This document shows positions 55,718 through 64,000 of a DNA stretch of 64,000 nucleotides, one piece after another. The DNA comes from Escherichia sp. ESNIH1 (GTDB lineage Bacteria; Pseudomonadota; Gammaproteobacteria; Enterobacterales; Enterobacteriaceae). The DNA lies in assembly GCA_002918705.1 (NCBI GenBank), contig PQKR01000012.1:1-64000 (forward strand), read 5' to 3'. The notes under the pieces are model-generated. The model did not search any database. It was not told the DNA's origin and worked only from the letters and a program-made list of their open reading frames with translations. Position numbers and translations under genes: made by a program. How positions within the stretch are numbered: position 1 is the first letter of the stretch; each line of letters begins with the position of its first letter.

Positions 55718-56704
55718 ATGAGAATAAAGACAAGCTTGATCCTCACCGTTGCCGCTCTGGCGTTGTCCGGTTCCGCACTAGCAGAAGTCAAAATTGCCCT
55801 GGTCGCAAAATCCCTCGGCAATGGTTTTTTTGAGGCAGCAAACGTCGGTGCCCAGGAGGCGGCCAAAGAGTTAGGAGATGTGAAAGTCATTTATACCGGC
55901 CCGACCACCACCACGGCGGAGGCGCAGATCGAAGTGCTGAACGGTTTGATCGCCCAGGGTGTGGATGCGATCGCCATCTCGGCAAACGATCCGGATGCGG
56001 TCGTGCCGGTGTTGAAAAAAGCGATGCAGCGCGGCATCAAAGTGGTGTCGTGGGACTCCGGCGTGGCGAAAGCGGGTCGCCAGATCCATCTCAACCCATC
56101 AAATAACGCTCTGATTGGTGAAACTAACGTTAAGCTCGCCGCCGAGGCGTTGAAGGCGTTGAACGTGGAGAAGGGCGACGTGGCGATCCTTAGCGCGACC
56201 CCAACTTCGACCAACCAGAACATCTGGATTGAAGAGATGAAAAAGGTGCTGCCGAAGTACCCCTCCGTTAACCTGGTGACGGTGGCCTACGGCGATGACC
56301 TCTCCGATAAGAGCTACCGCGAAGCGGTCGGCCTGCTGAAGACCTATCCGGACCTGAAGGTGATCGTCTCTCCCTCCTCGGTGGGCATCGTGGCCGCTGC
56401 CCAGGCGGTGAAAGATCAGGGCAAGATTGGCAAGGTGTACGTGACCGGATTAGGCCTGCCGTCGGAGATGGCGGGCGCGGTGAAGTCCGGCGCAACCAAG
56501 AGCTTTGCTATCTGGAACCCGATCGATCTGGGCTATGCCGCGACCTACCTGGCTGACGATCTGGTCAAAGGCACGGCCACCAAAACCGAAGCCAATATGG
56601 GCAAGCTTGGCAAGGTGAAGCTGGATGCTGACGGCAGCGGCGCAATGTCCGAACCGTTCGTCTACGATGCCAGCAATATTGATAAGTTTTCCAAAATTTT
56701 CTGA
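55718..56704 (+). CDS. rhamnose ABC transporter, periplasmic binding protein
   Basis: Periplasmic sugar-binding protein of the type I (ribose/LsrB-like) family, 328 residues. The signal peptide MRIKTSLILT... is cleaved after about residue 22 (ALA|EV). The core shows GFFEAANVGAQEAAKEL, a sugar-site region VDAIAISANDPDAVVPVL and WDSGV near 110. Rhamnose specificity is inferred from position between rhaD and the rest of the rha cluster; the AI-2 receptor LsrB is a structural relative and an alternative by sequence alone. In rhizobial naming this would be RhaS, which would clash with the regulator gene here, so no symbol is given. Confidence 0.88.
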   Translation: MRIKTSLILTVAALALSGSALAEVKIALVAKSLGNGFFEAANVGAQEAAKELGDVKVIYTGPTTTTAEAQIEVLNGLIAQGVDAIAISANDPDAVVPVLKKAMQRGIKVVSWDSGVAKAGRQIHLNPSNNALIGETNVKLAAEALKALNVEKGDVAILSATPTSTNQNIWIEEMKKVLPKYPSVNLVTVAYGDDLSDKSYREAVGLLKTYPDLKVIVSPSSVGIVAAAQAVKDQGKIGKVYVTGLGLPSEMAGAVKSGATKSFAIWNPIDLGYAATYLADDLVKGTATKTEANMGKLGKVKLDADGSGAMSEPFVYDASNIDKFSKIF

Positions 56705-56716
56705 TGTGATTTGTAC

Positions 56717-56742
56717 GCCGGATAAGCGTAGCGCCATCCGGC
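56717..56742. repeat. REP element after the binding-protein gene
   Basis: GCCGGATAAGCGTAGCGCCA followed by TCCGGC lies in the 68 bp between binding protein and ATPase genes. As in mal- and his-type operons, such a unit probably keeps the binding-protein mRNA more abundant than the membrane-component mRNA. Confidence 0.87.
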
Positions 56743-56772
56743 ATACAAAGTCCCCCGTGATGGAGAACTATC

Positions 56773-58275
56773 ATGACACCACTGCTTCAGCTCAAGGGGA
56801 TCACCAAGGTGTTCCCCGGCGTGCGCGCCCTTGAGAACGTACAGCTTGACCTCTGGCCTGGCAAAGTCACCGCGCTGATTGGTGAAAACGGCGCAGGCAA
56901 ATCCACGCTGGTTAAGGTGATGACCGGCATCTATCAGCCTGAAGAGGGCGAAATCCTCTATAAGGCGATCCCCATTCAGCTTCCGACGCCAGAATCCGCC
57001 CATCGGGTGGGCATCACGGCGATCCACCAGGAGACCGTGCTGTTTGATGAGCTGTCGGTGACGGAGAACATTTTTGTCGGCCAGTATCTATATACAGGCT
57101 TTTTGAAAAAGCTCGACTGGCCCGCCATGCACCAGAAGGCACGGGATATCCTGGCCCGCCTTGAGGTGCAGATCGATCCCCACGCGACCCTGAAAACGCT
57201 GAGCATCGCCCAGCGCCACATGGTCGCCATTGCGCGTGCCCTCTCCTTTGATGCGCAGGTCGTGATCCTCGACGAACCCACCGCCGCGCTCTCCCAGCAT
57301 GAGATTCTGGAGTTCTACCAGATCGTTGAGCGCCTGAAGCAGGAGGGCAAAGCGATCCTGTTTATCTCCCACAAGTTCGACGAGATTTTTGAGCTGGCGG
57401 ATCACTACACCATCCTACGCGACGGGGTGTACGTTGGCTCCGGGGCGATGAGCGAGATCAGCGAAGAGCGAATGGTGGCGATGATGGTAGGCCGCGCTAT
57501 TACCCAGACCTATCCCAAGATCGCCTGCGATCCTGGCGAAACGGTGCTGGAGGTGAAAGATCTCTGCCATCCCACCGAGTTTGCCCACATCAGCTTTACC
57601 CTGCGCAAGGGTGAGATCCTCGGCTTTTACGGGCTGGTCGGCGCAGGCCGTACCGAGCTGATGCAGGCGCTCTCCGGCGTATCGCGCCCCTCCTCCGGCG
57701 AGATTGTGCTTAACGGCAAGACGGTGCAGTTTCACCAGCCTGCAGACGCTATTCGGGCCGGTATCGTCTGCGTGCCGGAGGAGCGGCAGAAGCAGGGAGC
57801 GATCATTGCCCTGCCCATCGCCCAGAACATCAGCCTGCCGCAGCTCAGCAGGCTCAATCCAAACGGCGTGCTGCACGACGACCGCGAGTGGCAACTCGCC
57901 GACGAATATGCCAGACGGCTTCAGGTTAAAGCGTTCAGCTGGAAACAGCCGGTAGAGACGCTTTCCGGCGGTAACCAGCAGAAGGTGGTAATTGGCAAAT
58001 GGCTCGCCACGCACCCGGACGTCATCATCCTCGATGAGCCGACCAAAGGCATCGATATCGGCTCGAAGGCGGCGGTACACCAGTTTATGTCCGAGCTGGT
58101 GGGCCAGGGGCTGGCGGTGATCATGGTCTCCTCAGAGCTGCCGGAGGTGATGGGCATGGCCGACCGGATTGTGGTGATGCACGAGGGGCGGATGGTTGCT
58201 GAATACGCGGCGGGTGAAGCTACGGCAGAGACCATCGTTAGCGCCGCCAGCGGTGCGAAACAGGAGGCAGCATAA
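56773..58275 (+). CDS. rhamnose ABC transporter, double ATP-binding protein
   Basis: Fused double nucleotide-binding subunit of CUT2-type sugar importers, 500 residues. The first domain has Walker A GENGAGKST near residue 38, Q-loop IHQE and Walker B VVILDEPTAAL. The second domain has a degenerate Walker A (GLVGAGRTEL), signature LSGGNQQK and Walker B VIILDEPTKG. This asymmetry is normal for the family (RbsA, LsrA, XylG). Its stop overlaps the next start by one base (TAATG). Substrate rhamnose by context. Confidence 0.93.
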   Translation: MTPLLQLKGITKVFPGVRALENVQLDLWPGKVTALIGENGAGKSTLVKVMTGIYQPEEGEILYKAIPIQLPTPESAHRVGITAIHQETVLFDELSVTENIFVGQYLYTGFLKKLDWPAMHQKARDILARLEVQIDPHATLKTLSIAQRHMVAIARALSFDAQVVILDEPTAALSQHEILEFYQIVERLKQEGKAILFISHKFDEIFELADHYTILRDGVYVGSGAMSEISEERMVAMMVGRAITQTYPKIACDPGETVLEVKDLCHPTEFAHISFTLRKGEILGFYGLVGAGRTELMQALSGVSRPSSGEIVLNGKTVQFHQPADAIRAGIVCVPEERQKQGAIIALPIAQNISLPQLSRLNPNGVLHDDREWQLADEYARRLQVKAFSWKQPVETLSGGNQQKVVIGKWLATHPDVIILDEPTKGIDIGSKAAVHQFMSELVGQGLAVIMVSSELPEVMGMADRIVVMHEGRMVAEYAAGEATAETIVSAASGAKQEAA

Positions 58276-59279
58276 TGTGGCAACAACTGCTTAAAAACCG
58301 CGAGGCGCTGCTGGCCGCGGTGATTGTCCTGATGGTGCTGGCTATCGGCAGCCGCGTGCCGTCGTTTATCGCGCCCGGCAACCTGGCGGAGATGTTTAAC
58401 GATACGGCGATCCTGATTATTCTCGCCCTCGGCCAGATGATGGTACTGCTGACCAAAGGCATTGACCTGTCGATGGCCGCCAACCTGGCGCTGACCGGCA
58501 TGATCGTCGCCCTGCTCAACTTCCACCATCCTGACATTCCGGTCTGGGCGCTGCTGATCCTGGCGACCGGCCTTGGGCTGGTGATGGGCATGATCAACGG
58601 CCTGCTGGTGTGGAAGATGGGGATCCCGGCGATTGTGGTGACGCTGGGCACTATGAGCATCTATCGCGGCATAATCTTTCTGCTCTCCGACGGGGGCTGG
58701 ATCAACTCCCACCAGATGAGTGGCGATTTCCTTGCCCTGCCGCGCGCCAGCGTGCTGGGGCTGCCGCTGCTGAGCTGGTGTGCCATCGCTGCGCTGCTGG
58801 TGGTGGGCTACTTCCTGCGCTACAGCCGCACCGGGCGGGCGCTCTATACCGCTGGCGGCAACGCCACGGCGGCCTACTACACCGGTATCAACGCCGGAAA
58901 AATGCAGTTCGTCAGCTTCTGCCTCTCCGGGGCGCTGGCCGGTTTCTGCGGCTACCTGTGGATCTCCCGCTTCGCCGTTGCCTATGTCGACGTCGCCAAC
59001 GGCTTTGAACTGCAGGTGGTGGCCGCCTGCGTGATCGGCGGGGTCAGCACGATGGGCGGCACGGGCCGCGTGCTCGGCTGCCTGTTTGGCGCCCTGTTCC
59101 TCGGCGTGATCAACAACGCGCTGCCGGTGATCGGCATCTCGCCCTTCTGGCAGATGGCTATCTCCGGCACGGTGATTGTAATAGCGGTTCTGCTTAACGA
59201 GCGCGGCAATAAACGTAAAGGTCGGCTGATCCTGCGCGATGCGGCGCTGGCCCGACAGAAACAGGCGGTGAAACCATGA
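58275..59279 (+). CDS. rhamnose ABC transporter, permease 1
   Basis: Integral membrane subunit, 334 residues with about eight to ten helices, RbsC/LsrC family. The family landmarks ALGQMMVLLTKGIDLSMA near residue 55, GMGIPAIVVTLGTMSIYRG-like segment near 120 and GGVSTMGGTGRVLG near 255 are present. Starts one base inside the ATPase stop and ends four bases inside the next gene (ATGA), so all three are translationally coupled. Confidence 0.93.
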   Translation: MWQQLLKNREALLAAVIVLMVLAIGSRVPSFIAPGNLAEMFNDTAILIILALGQMMVLLTKGIDLSMAANLALTGMIVALLNFHHPDIPVWALLILATGLGLVMGMINGLLVWKMGIPAIVVTLGTMSIYRGIIFLLSDGGWINSHQMSGDFLALPRASVLGLPLLSWCAIAALLVVGYFLRYSRTGRALYTAGGNATAAYYTGINAGKMQFVSFCLSGALAGFCGYLWISRFAVAYVDVANGFELQVVAACVIGGVSTMGGTGRVLGCLFGALFLGVINNALPVIGISPFWQMAISGTVIVIAVLLNERGNKRKGRLILRDAALARQKQAVKP

Positions 59280-60280
59280 GCAAAATGTTAACCACTGATG
59301 GGGTGGGCGGCACGCCTGCAACGCTGCCGCTGCTGAAACGGCTCCTGTGCTGGGAGGGTTTCTTACTCGCCGTCACGCTGCTGGTGTTTTTAATTAACGC
59401 CTTCGCGTCACCCTACTTTCTCAATATCTGGAACCTCTCTGACGCCACCTTCAACTTCACCGAGAAGGCGATCATCGTGCTGCCGATGGCGATGCTGATT
59501 ATCGCTCGAGAGATTGACCTGTCGGTGGCCTCTACCATTGCCCTTAGCTCCACCGTGATGGGCTTTTGCGCTCAGGCAGGGGTGGATACGCCACTGCTGG
59601 TGATGGCGGGATTAGGCGTGGGACTGCTGTGCGGGCTATTCAACGGCCTGCTGGTGACGCGGTTTAATCTCTCCTCTATCGTCATCACCATCGGCACCAT
59701 GAGCCTCTATCGCGGCATCACCTACATTCTGCTTGGTGATAAGGCGTTAAATGACTATCCCGAGAGCTTTGCCTGGTTCGGCCAGGGCTACGTCTGGGGG
59801 GCGCTGTCGTTTGAGTTTGCGCTCTTTATCGTGCTGGCGGGCATCTTCGCGTTCGTGCTGCACCGCACTAACTTTGGCCGCCGCACCTACGCCATTGGTA
59901 ATAACCCGACCGGGGCATGGTACTCCGGTATCAACGTCAAGCGTCACAATCTGCTGCTCTTTGCCCTGGTAGGGCTGATGGCCGGGCTGGCCTCGGTGCT
60001 GCTCACCTCGCGCCTCGGCAGCACCCGCCCCACTATCGCTACCGGCTGGGAGCTGGCGGTGGTGACGATGGCGGTGTTGGGCGGGGTTAATATTCTCGGC
60101 GGCTCCGGCAGCATGGTGGGTGTGATTATCGCCGCCTTCCTGATGGGACTGGTGACCTTTGGCCTGAGCCTGCTCAACGTCCCGGGCATCGTCATGTCGA
60201 TCATCATCGGCGCGATGCTGATTGTGGTTATCTCCCTGCCGATCATCACCCGCCGGATTTTGCAGCGAAGACGAATATAA
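59276..60280 (+). CDS. rhamnose ABC transporter, permease 2
   Basis: Second membrane subunit, 334 residues, paralogous to the preceding gene and overlapping it by four bases. It shows the same landmarks: MAMLIIAREIDLSVASTIAL near 75, SSIVITIGTMSLYRGITYI near 140 and GGVNILGGSGSMVGV near 265. Two distinct permeases with one double ATPase make a complete heterodimeric importer of the kind described for rhamnose in Rhizobium. Confidence 0.93.
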   Translation: MSKMLTTDGVGGTPATLPLLKRLLCWEGFLLAVTLLVFLINAFASPYFLNIWNLSDATFNFTEKAIIVLPMAMLIIAREIDLSVASTIALSSTVMGFCAQAGVDTPLLVMAGLGVGLLCGLFNGLLVTRFNLSSIVITIGTMSLYRGITYILLGDKALNDYPESFAWFGQGYVWGALSFEFALFIVLAGIFAFVLHRTNFGRRTYAIGNNPTGAWYSGINVKRHNLLLFALVGLMAGLASVLLTSRLGSTRPTIATGWELAVVTMAVLGGVNILGGSGSMVGVIIAAFLMGLVTFGLSLLNVPGIVMSIIIGAMLIVVISLPIITRRILQRRRI

Positions 60281-60309
60281 AAAATCACAGTAATTAACGG
60301 AGATCTATC

Positions 60310-61458
60310 ATGAGCTTTATGTTGGCACTGCCTAAAATCAGCCTGCATGGCGCAGGTGCAATTGGCGATATGGTTAATCTGGTAGCAAACAAGCAGTGGG
60401 GAAAAGCGCTGGTTGTCACCGACAGCCAGCTGGTTAAGCTGGGCCTACTCGATAGCCTGTTTACCGCCCTGAATGTGCACCGGATGCCATATCATCTGTT
60501 TGATAGCGTCTTCCCCAACCCCACCGAGGCGCTGGTGCAGGAGGGCTACGCGGCCTATCAATCGGCGCAGTGCGATTACATCATCGCCTTCGGCGGCGGC
60601 AGTCCGATCGATACCGCGAAGGCCATAAAAATCCTCACGGCCAACCCAGGCCCCTCAACTGCCTACTCCGGCGTCGGTAAAGTGGTTAACGCCGGCGTGC
60701 CGCTGGTCGCCATCAATACCACTGCCGGTACGGCGGCGGAGATGACCAGCAACGCAGTGATCATCGACTCGGCACGTCAGGTGAAAGAGGTGATTATCGA
60801 CTCAAACATTATTCCAGATATCGCCGTAGACGATGCCAGCGTAATGCTGGCGATCCCGGCCTCGGTCACCGCTGCCACCGGCATGGATGCTCTGACCCAT
60901 GCGATAGAGGCGTTTGTCTCCGTCGGCGCGCATCCGCTAACGGACGCCAATGCGCTGGAGGCGATTCGCCTGATCAACCTCTGGCTGCCGAAGGCGGTCG
61001 ACGATGGACAAAACATCGAAGCTCGGGAGCAGATGGCCTTCGGCCAGTATCTGGCGGGGGTGGCCTTTAACAGCGCCGGGCTGGGCCTGGTACACGCTCT
61101 GGCGCATCAGCCGGGAGCGACGCATAACCTGCCTCACGGCGTCTGCAACGCTATCCTGCTGCCGATTATCGAGAATTTTAATCGTCCGAATGCGGTGGCG
61201 CGCTTTGCCCGTATCGCCCAGGCGATGGGGGTCGATACTCGCGGCATGAGCAACGAGGCCGCCAGCATGGAAGCCATTAACGCTATTCGCGCCCTCAGCA
61301 CCCGCGTAGGTATTCCCTCCGGTTTTAGCCAGCTTGGTGTAACGAAAGAGGATATCGAAGGCTGGCTGGATAAGGCGCTGGCCGATCCGTGCGCGCCCTG
61401 TAACCCGCGCACGGCCAGCCGCGACGAGGTGCGTGAGCTCTATCTGGAGGCATTATGA
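60310..61458 (+). CDS. fucO: iron-type alcohol dehydrogenase, probable lactaldehyde reductase
   Basis: Group III (iron-dependent) NAD(H) alcohol dehydrogenase of 382 residues, the length of FucO. The nucleotide motif [10 protein letters not shown] is near residue 97. [12 protein letters not shown] and the metal-site region [16 protein letters not shown] near 195-210 follow. [18 protein letters not shown] near 258-275 carries the remaining metal histidines. Parts of the sequence look as much like E. coli YiaY as FucO, so the symbol is assigned by context: the RhaD reaction yields L-lactaldehyde, and the stop overlaps rhaM by four bases. Reduction to 1,2-propanediol under anaerobiosis is the likely role. 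Confidence 0.8.
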   Translation: MSFMLALPKISLHGAGAIGDMVNLVANKQWGKALVVTDSQLVKLGLLDSLFTALNVHRMPYHLFDSVFPNPTEALVQEGYAAYQSAQCDYIIAFGGGSPIDTAKAIKILTANPGPSTAYSGVGKVVNAGVPLVAINTTAGTAAEMTSNAVIIDSARQVKEVIIDSNIIPDIAVDDASVMLAIPASVTAATGMDALTHAIEAFVSVGAHPLTDANALEAIRLINLWLPKAVDDGQNIEAREQMAFGQYLAGVAFNSAGLGLVHALAHQPGATHNLPHGVCNAILLPIIENFNRPNAVARFARIAQAMGVDTRGMSNEAASMEAINAIRALSTRVGIPSGFSQLGVTKEDIEGWLDKALADPCAPCNPRTASRDEVRELYLEAL

Positions 61459-61769
61459 TCCGTAAAGCGTTTGTCATGCAGGTCAACGCTAATGCGCACG
61501 AGGAGTACGAGCGTCGCCACAATCCTATCTGGCCCGAGCTGGAGGCGGTGCTGAAGGATCACGGTGCGCATCATTACGCTATCTATCTCGATAAGGCGCG
61601 TAACCTGCTGTTTGCCACCGTGGAGATTGAGTCTGAGGAGCGCTGGAACGCGGTCGCCAATACTGACGTCTGCCAGCGCTGGTGGCAGCATATGCGCGAC
61701 GTGATGCCCGCCAACGCAGATAACAGCCCGGTCAGCGCCGAGCTACAAGAGGTGTTCTACCTGGAGTGA
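61455..61769 (+). CDS. rhaM: L-rhamnose mutarotase RhaM
   Basis: Interconverts alpha and beta anomers of L-rhamnose so that import and RhaA can use both. The 104 residues equal E. coli RhaM. The family landmarks are the N-terminal [20 protein letters not shown], the active-site His and Tyr region [16 protein letters not shown], and the tryptophan pair CQRWWQHM. Last gene of the rhamnose cluster, overlapping the dehydrogenase stop by four bases. A hairpin follows. Confidence 0.97.
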   Translation: MIRKAFVMQVNANAHEEYERRHNPIWPELEAVLKDHGAHHYAIYLDKARNLLFATVEIESEERWNAVANTDVCQRWWQHMRDVMPANADNSPVSAELQEVFYLE

Positions 61770-61778
61770 TAGATTGTA

Positions 61779-61800
61779 CGCTGCCGCCGGGACGGCAGCG
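61779..61800 (+). terminator. terminator-like hairpin after rhaM
   Basis: CGCTGCCG (61779-61786) pairs with CGGCAGCG (61793-61800), followed by TTATC. It lies between the convergent rhaM and raffinose permease genes. Confidence 0.6.
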
Positions 61801-61808
61801 TTATCACC

Positions 61809-63074
61809 TTAATTTACTTTCACCGTGTTGCCCGGCGTAACGCCCTGCTGCCTGCCGCTGAGCGTAAACGCCGATACCACCGTAATCGCCAGCACAAAGC
61901 AGCCCAGCATCAGGTAGGTATCCTGGAAGCCGATCCGGTCATACATATTCCCGGCAAAGGCAGAGAGGAATATCGCCGCCGACTGCTTAGCAAACTGGAA
62001 GCCAATCAGGTAGATGGTGGCAGACAGACGGGTATCAAATACGCCGGTAATGTACTTAAAGGCCCCCACCAGCAGGAACGGCACCTCCAGCGCATGCAGC
62101 ATCTTCAGGGCCACCACCTCTACCACCGTGGTGGCGAACGACGAGCCGATAATGCGCGTCGCCATAATCAGCCCGGCAATCAGCAGCGTATTTTTTGCGC
62201 CGATGCGGTTAATGATCCACGGCGAGCAGAACATGATGATGGCGTTGCAGATCTCTCCGGCCGTGGTGGCAAAGCCGAAGGCGCGGGTACCTGCCTGTGG
62301 CGTGACGAAGAAGGATTTGAAGAAGGTGGCAAACTGCTGGTCGAACACGTCATAGACGCAGGCAACGCCCACCACGTAGAGAATAAACAGCCACATTTTG
62401 CGCTGGCGGAAGAGGTTAAATACCGTTTTCGCCGTGATTTGCGGCTGGTTGGCCCCGAGCGCGTTCATCACCTCTGCCGTCTGGTTGGGTTTTGGTTTGG
62501 CGATAATCAGCAGCAGCATCAGCAGCAGCGCCGCCGCCGAGCCCATCCAGAACACATATGACGGGTCGATACCGAACAGGATCCCGCCCGTAGAGGCGCA
62601 GAGTCCCCAGCCCAGGCAGCCAAACATACGTGCCTTGCCATATTCGAAATAGCTGTTGCGGCTTACGCGCTCAACATAAGCTTCGATGGCCCCCGAGCCC
62701 GCTGAGAAAACAAAGCCGATATACAGACCGCCGCTTAATGCCCCCAGCCAAATGCTGGTTTTCAACAGCGGGGCGAAAACGTAGAGGAAAAACGGTGCGA
62801 ATAAAAACAGCAGCACCGAGATGATCCACAGCATGTGTTTTTTTAGCCCCAGCTTGTCCGAAATCACGCCCAGCACGGGCTGAAAGGCGATGGCGGAGAG
62901 CGAGATGCAGGAGAAGACGATCCCGGTATGGGTTTTATTCAGGCCGATGACATCCGACAGCCAGATCGGCAGGAACGGAAAGCAGGTGGCCATAATGAAG
63001 AAGTAGAAAAAGAAAAACAGTCCGAAGATCCAGAAGTTAGGGTTGTCTTTGTGGGTACAGGCCGTTGTGCTCAT
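61809..63074 (-). CDS. rafB: LacY-family raffinose/alpha-galactoside:H+ symporter
   Basis: Major-facilitator oligosaccharide:proton symporter of 421 residues with 12 helices. The ATG at 63074 (MSTTACTHKDNPNFWIFGLF) sits next to a purine-rich stretch; the frame is open for 139 codons upstream, but that part is non-hydrophobic and overlaps the alpha-galactosidase gene. LacY-type signatures are FFFYFFIMATCFPFLPIWL, GVISDKLGLKKH, the AGSGAIEAYVER region (Glu of the sugar site), FGKARMFGCLGWGL-like segment and the C-terminal FDTRLSATIYLIGFQ. It resembles plasmid RafB more than LacY in the parts I recall. Lactose, melibiose or sucrose use cannot be excluded. Confidence 0.87.
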   Translation of the reverse strand: MSTTACTHKDNPNFWIFGLFFFFYFFIMATCFPFLPIWLSDVIGLNKTHTGIVFSCISLSAIAFQPVLGVISDKLGLKKHMLWIISVLLFLFAPFFLYVFAPLLKTSIWLGALSGGLYIGFVFSAGSGAIEAYVERVSRNSYFEYGKARMFGCLGWGLCASTGGILFGIDPSYVFWMGSAAALLLMLLLIIAKPKPNQTAEVMNALGANQPQITAKTVFNLFRQRKMWLFILYVVGVACVYDVFDQQFATFFKSFFVTPQAGTRAFGFATTAGEICNAIIMFCSPWIINRIGAKNTLLIAGLIMATRIIGSSFATTVVEVVALKMLHALEVPFLLVGAFKYITGVFDTRLSATIYLIGFQFAKQSAAIFLSAFAGNMYDRIGFQDTYLMLGCFVLAITVVSAFTLSGRQQGVTPGNTVKVN

Positions 63075-63118
63075 TATTATTATCCTCAGCTGTGGGCCGG
63101 GAAGCCGGCCCATCACGA

Positions 63119-64000
63119 TTACACCCGTTCTACACCAATCAGGATGGCGCTTTCCGGATCCAGAATCGGCAGTGCAATTCCCGCCTGCATTAACCACTCG
63201 CCGCTTACCGTCTGCGGGGCTTCCATCCACGCAGGCAGCTTGCGCATGGTGTGTCCACCCTCGCCGGTTAAGCGAATATTGGGATGATCGAGCAGCGTGA
63301 TACGGTACTGCGCGCCCGCCTCCAGTCCCGGCATGCGCAGTGGCATCATCAGGGTATAATCCGGCATCGCCAGCTGGCTGACGATAAATAAGCCCTGGCC
63401 TCGATCCTGGCTCACGATCCCCTGCGCAAGGGTGGTGGCATCCGGCATATCCACACGCCATTGGGTACCGGTGTGGATCACCTCGCGCCACTGTTTATGC
63501 AGCGCGGCGTAATGCCGGTAGCCTTCACGCTCCTGCTCGTCGACGCTGAGCGGATCCAGCTCCAGCCCCATATGGCCGAACAGCGCGGTAAGACCACGGA
63601 ACGCAATGCTGTGCTGACGGAAGGTGGCGTGACATTTATGATGACCGATATGCGCGCCCATCACCTCCGGCGGGAAGAAGTAGCTCATCCCGCGCTGAAT
63701 AGTATTGCGCTCCAGCGCGTCGTTGTTGTCAGATGCCCAGAAGCGATGGCTGCGGGTCAGCACCTCATAGTCAATGCGTCCTCCGCCCGAGGAGCAGGAT
63801 TCAAACTCAATATGCGGGAAACGTTCGCCAAGGAGATCGAGCAGTCGGTAGAACTGACGCGTCTGCGCATCGGCGGCGGCCTTGCCGTTGTGTCCAGGCT
63901 GCACCAGCTCCCGGTTCATGTCCCACTTCACGTAGTCCACCGGATGCTCGCCCAACAGCCAGCTCATGCGTTCAAGCAGATACTCGAACGCTTCTGCAAT
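63119..64000 (-). CDS. rafA: GH36 alpha-galactosidase, 5' end outside window
   Basis: Only the C-terminal 293 residues are present; the frame stays open to the window edge, and the family length is about 700. GH36 catalytic signatures are VDYVKWDMNRE (the nucleophile Asp) and SCSSGGGRIDYE with the acid/base Asp in HRFWASDNNDA. The C-terminal beta-sandwich ends in ILIGVERV. Hydrolyses terminal alpha-1,6-galactose from raffinose or melibiose. It precedes the permease gene by 44 bp on the same strand, the rafA-rafB order. Confidence 0.88.
   Translation of the reverse strand: MAEAFEYLLERMSWLLGEHPVDYVKWDMNRELVQPGHNGKAAADAQTRQFYRLLDLLGERFPHIEFESCSSGGGRIDYEVLTRSHRFWASDNNDALERNTIQRGMSYFFPPEVMGAHIGHHKCHATFRQHSIAFRGLTALFGHMGLELDPLSVDEQEREGYRHYAALHKQWREVIHTGTQWRVDMPDATTLAQGIVSQDRGQGLFIVSQLAMPDYTLMMPLRMPGLEAGAQYRITLLDHPNIRLTGEGGHTMRKLPAWMEAPQTVSGEWLMQAGIALPILDPESAILIGVERV

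Noticed and set aside
63075-63491. 139-codon N-terminal extension of the raffinose permease
   Set aside because: It overlaps the alpha-galactosidase gene in another frame, is hydrophilic, and the LacY-like N-terminus begins exactly at the internal ATG at 63074.

Overview
This window is chromosomal DNA from a gammaproteobacterium of the family Enterobacteriaceae. Almost every protein matches an Escherichia coli K-12 counterpart in length and nearly end to end from memory. Gene order follows the E. coli btuB-murI-rrnB to rha segment (the 88-90 minute region), in inverted orientation in places. The GC-rich third positions, the rhamnose ABC transporter and the raffinose-type genes suggest an Enterobacter/Lelliottia/Klebsiella-like organism rather than Escherichia. 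The genus cannot be fixed without a search.

Layout: 1-330 is the rRNA operon promoter region (P1, P2, boxA) reading leftwards out of the window, so a 16S gene should lie just left of base 1. Next come murI and btuB with its cobalamin riboswitch, trmA, fabR-yijD, sthA and oxyR. The arginine cluster argH-argB-argC faces argE across shared ARG boxes. ppc and cptA follow, then katG, metF, metL and metB, with metJ divergent from metB across met boxes. After that come rpmE, priA, cytR, ftsN, hslVU, menA, rraA, zapB, glpFKX, fpr, yiiR, yiiQ and tpiA, a DASS-type anion permease, sbp, pfkA, fieF and the Cpx locus (cpxP with the 3'UTR sRNA CpxQ, cpxRA). yiiM and sodA lead into the rhamnose region.

The right-hand 14 kb is the accessory-looking part. 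rhaR and rhaS diverge from rhaBAD across a CRP/RhaS-type promoter. Downstream of rhaD lie a complete CUT2-type sugar ABC importer (binding protein, double ATPase, two permeases), an iron-type alcohol dehydrogenase (probable lactaldehyde reductase) and the rhamnose mutarotase gene rhaM. Together they form a self-contained rhamnose uptake and degradation module: import, mutarotation, isomerisation, phosphorylation, aldol cleavage and lactaldehyde disposal. The E. coli symporter gene rhaT is missing from its usual place. The window ends in a convergent raffinose/alpha-galactoside pair: a LacY-family permease and a GH36 alpha-galactosidase cut off by the window edge.

Regulatory signals read directly from the sequence include rrn P1/P2, the B12 riboswitch, an OxyR control region, ARG boxes, two met box arrays, a PmrA-box-like repeat before cptA, a sigma-32 promoter before hslVU, GlpR operators, a CpxR box, CRP and RhaS sites, REP/BIME elements and many hairpin terminators. 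I found no insertion sequence, prophage, CRISPR array, tRNA or toxin-antitoxin pair, and no convincing undescribed multigene system. The most useful leads are the apparent loss of OxyS, a possible alternative-hairpin leader in ppc, the permease in the cdh position, and the rhamnose module with its replaced transporter.
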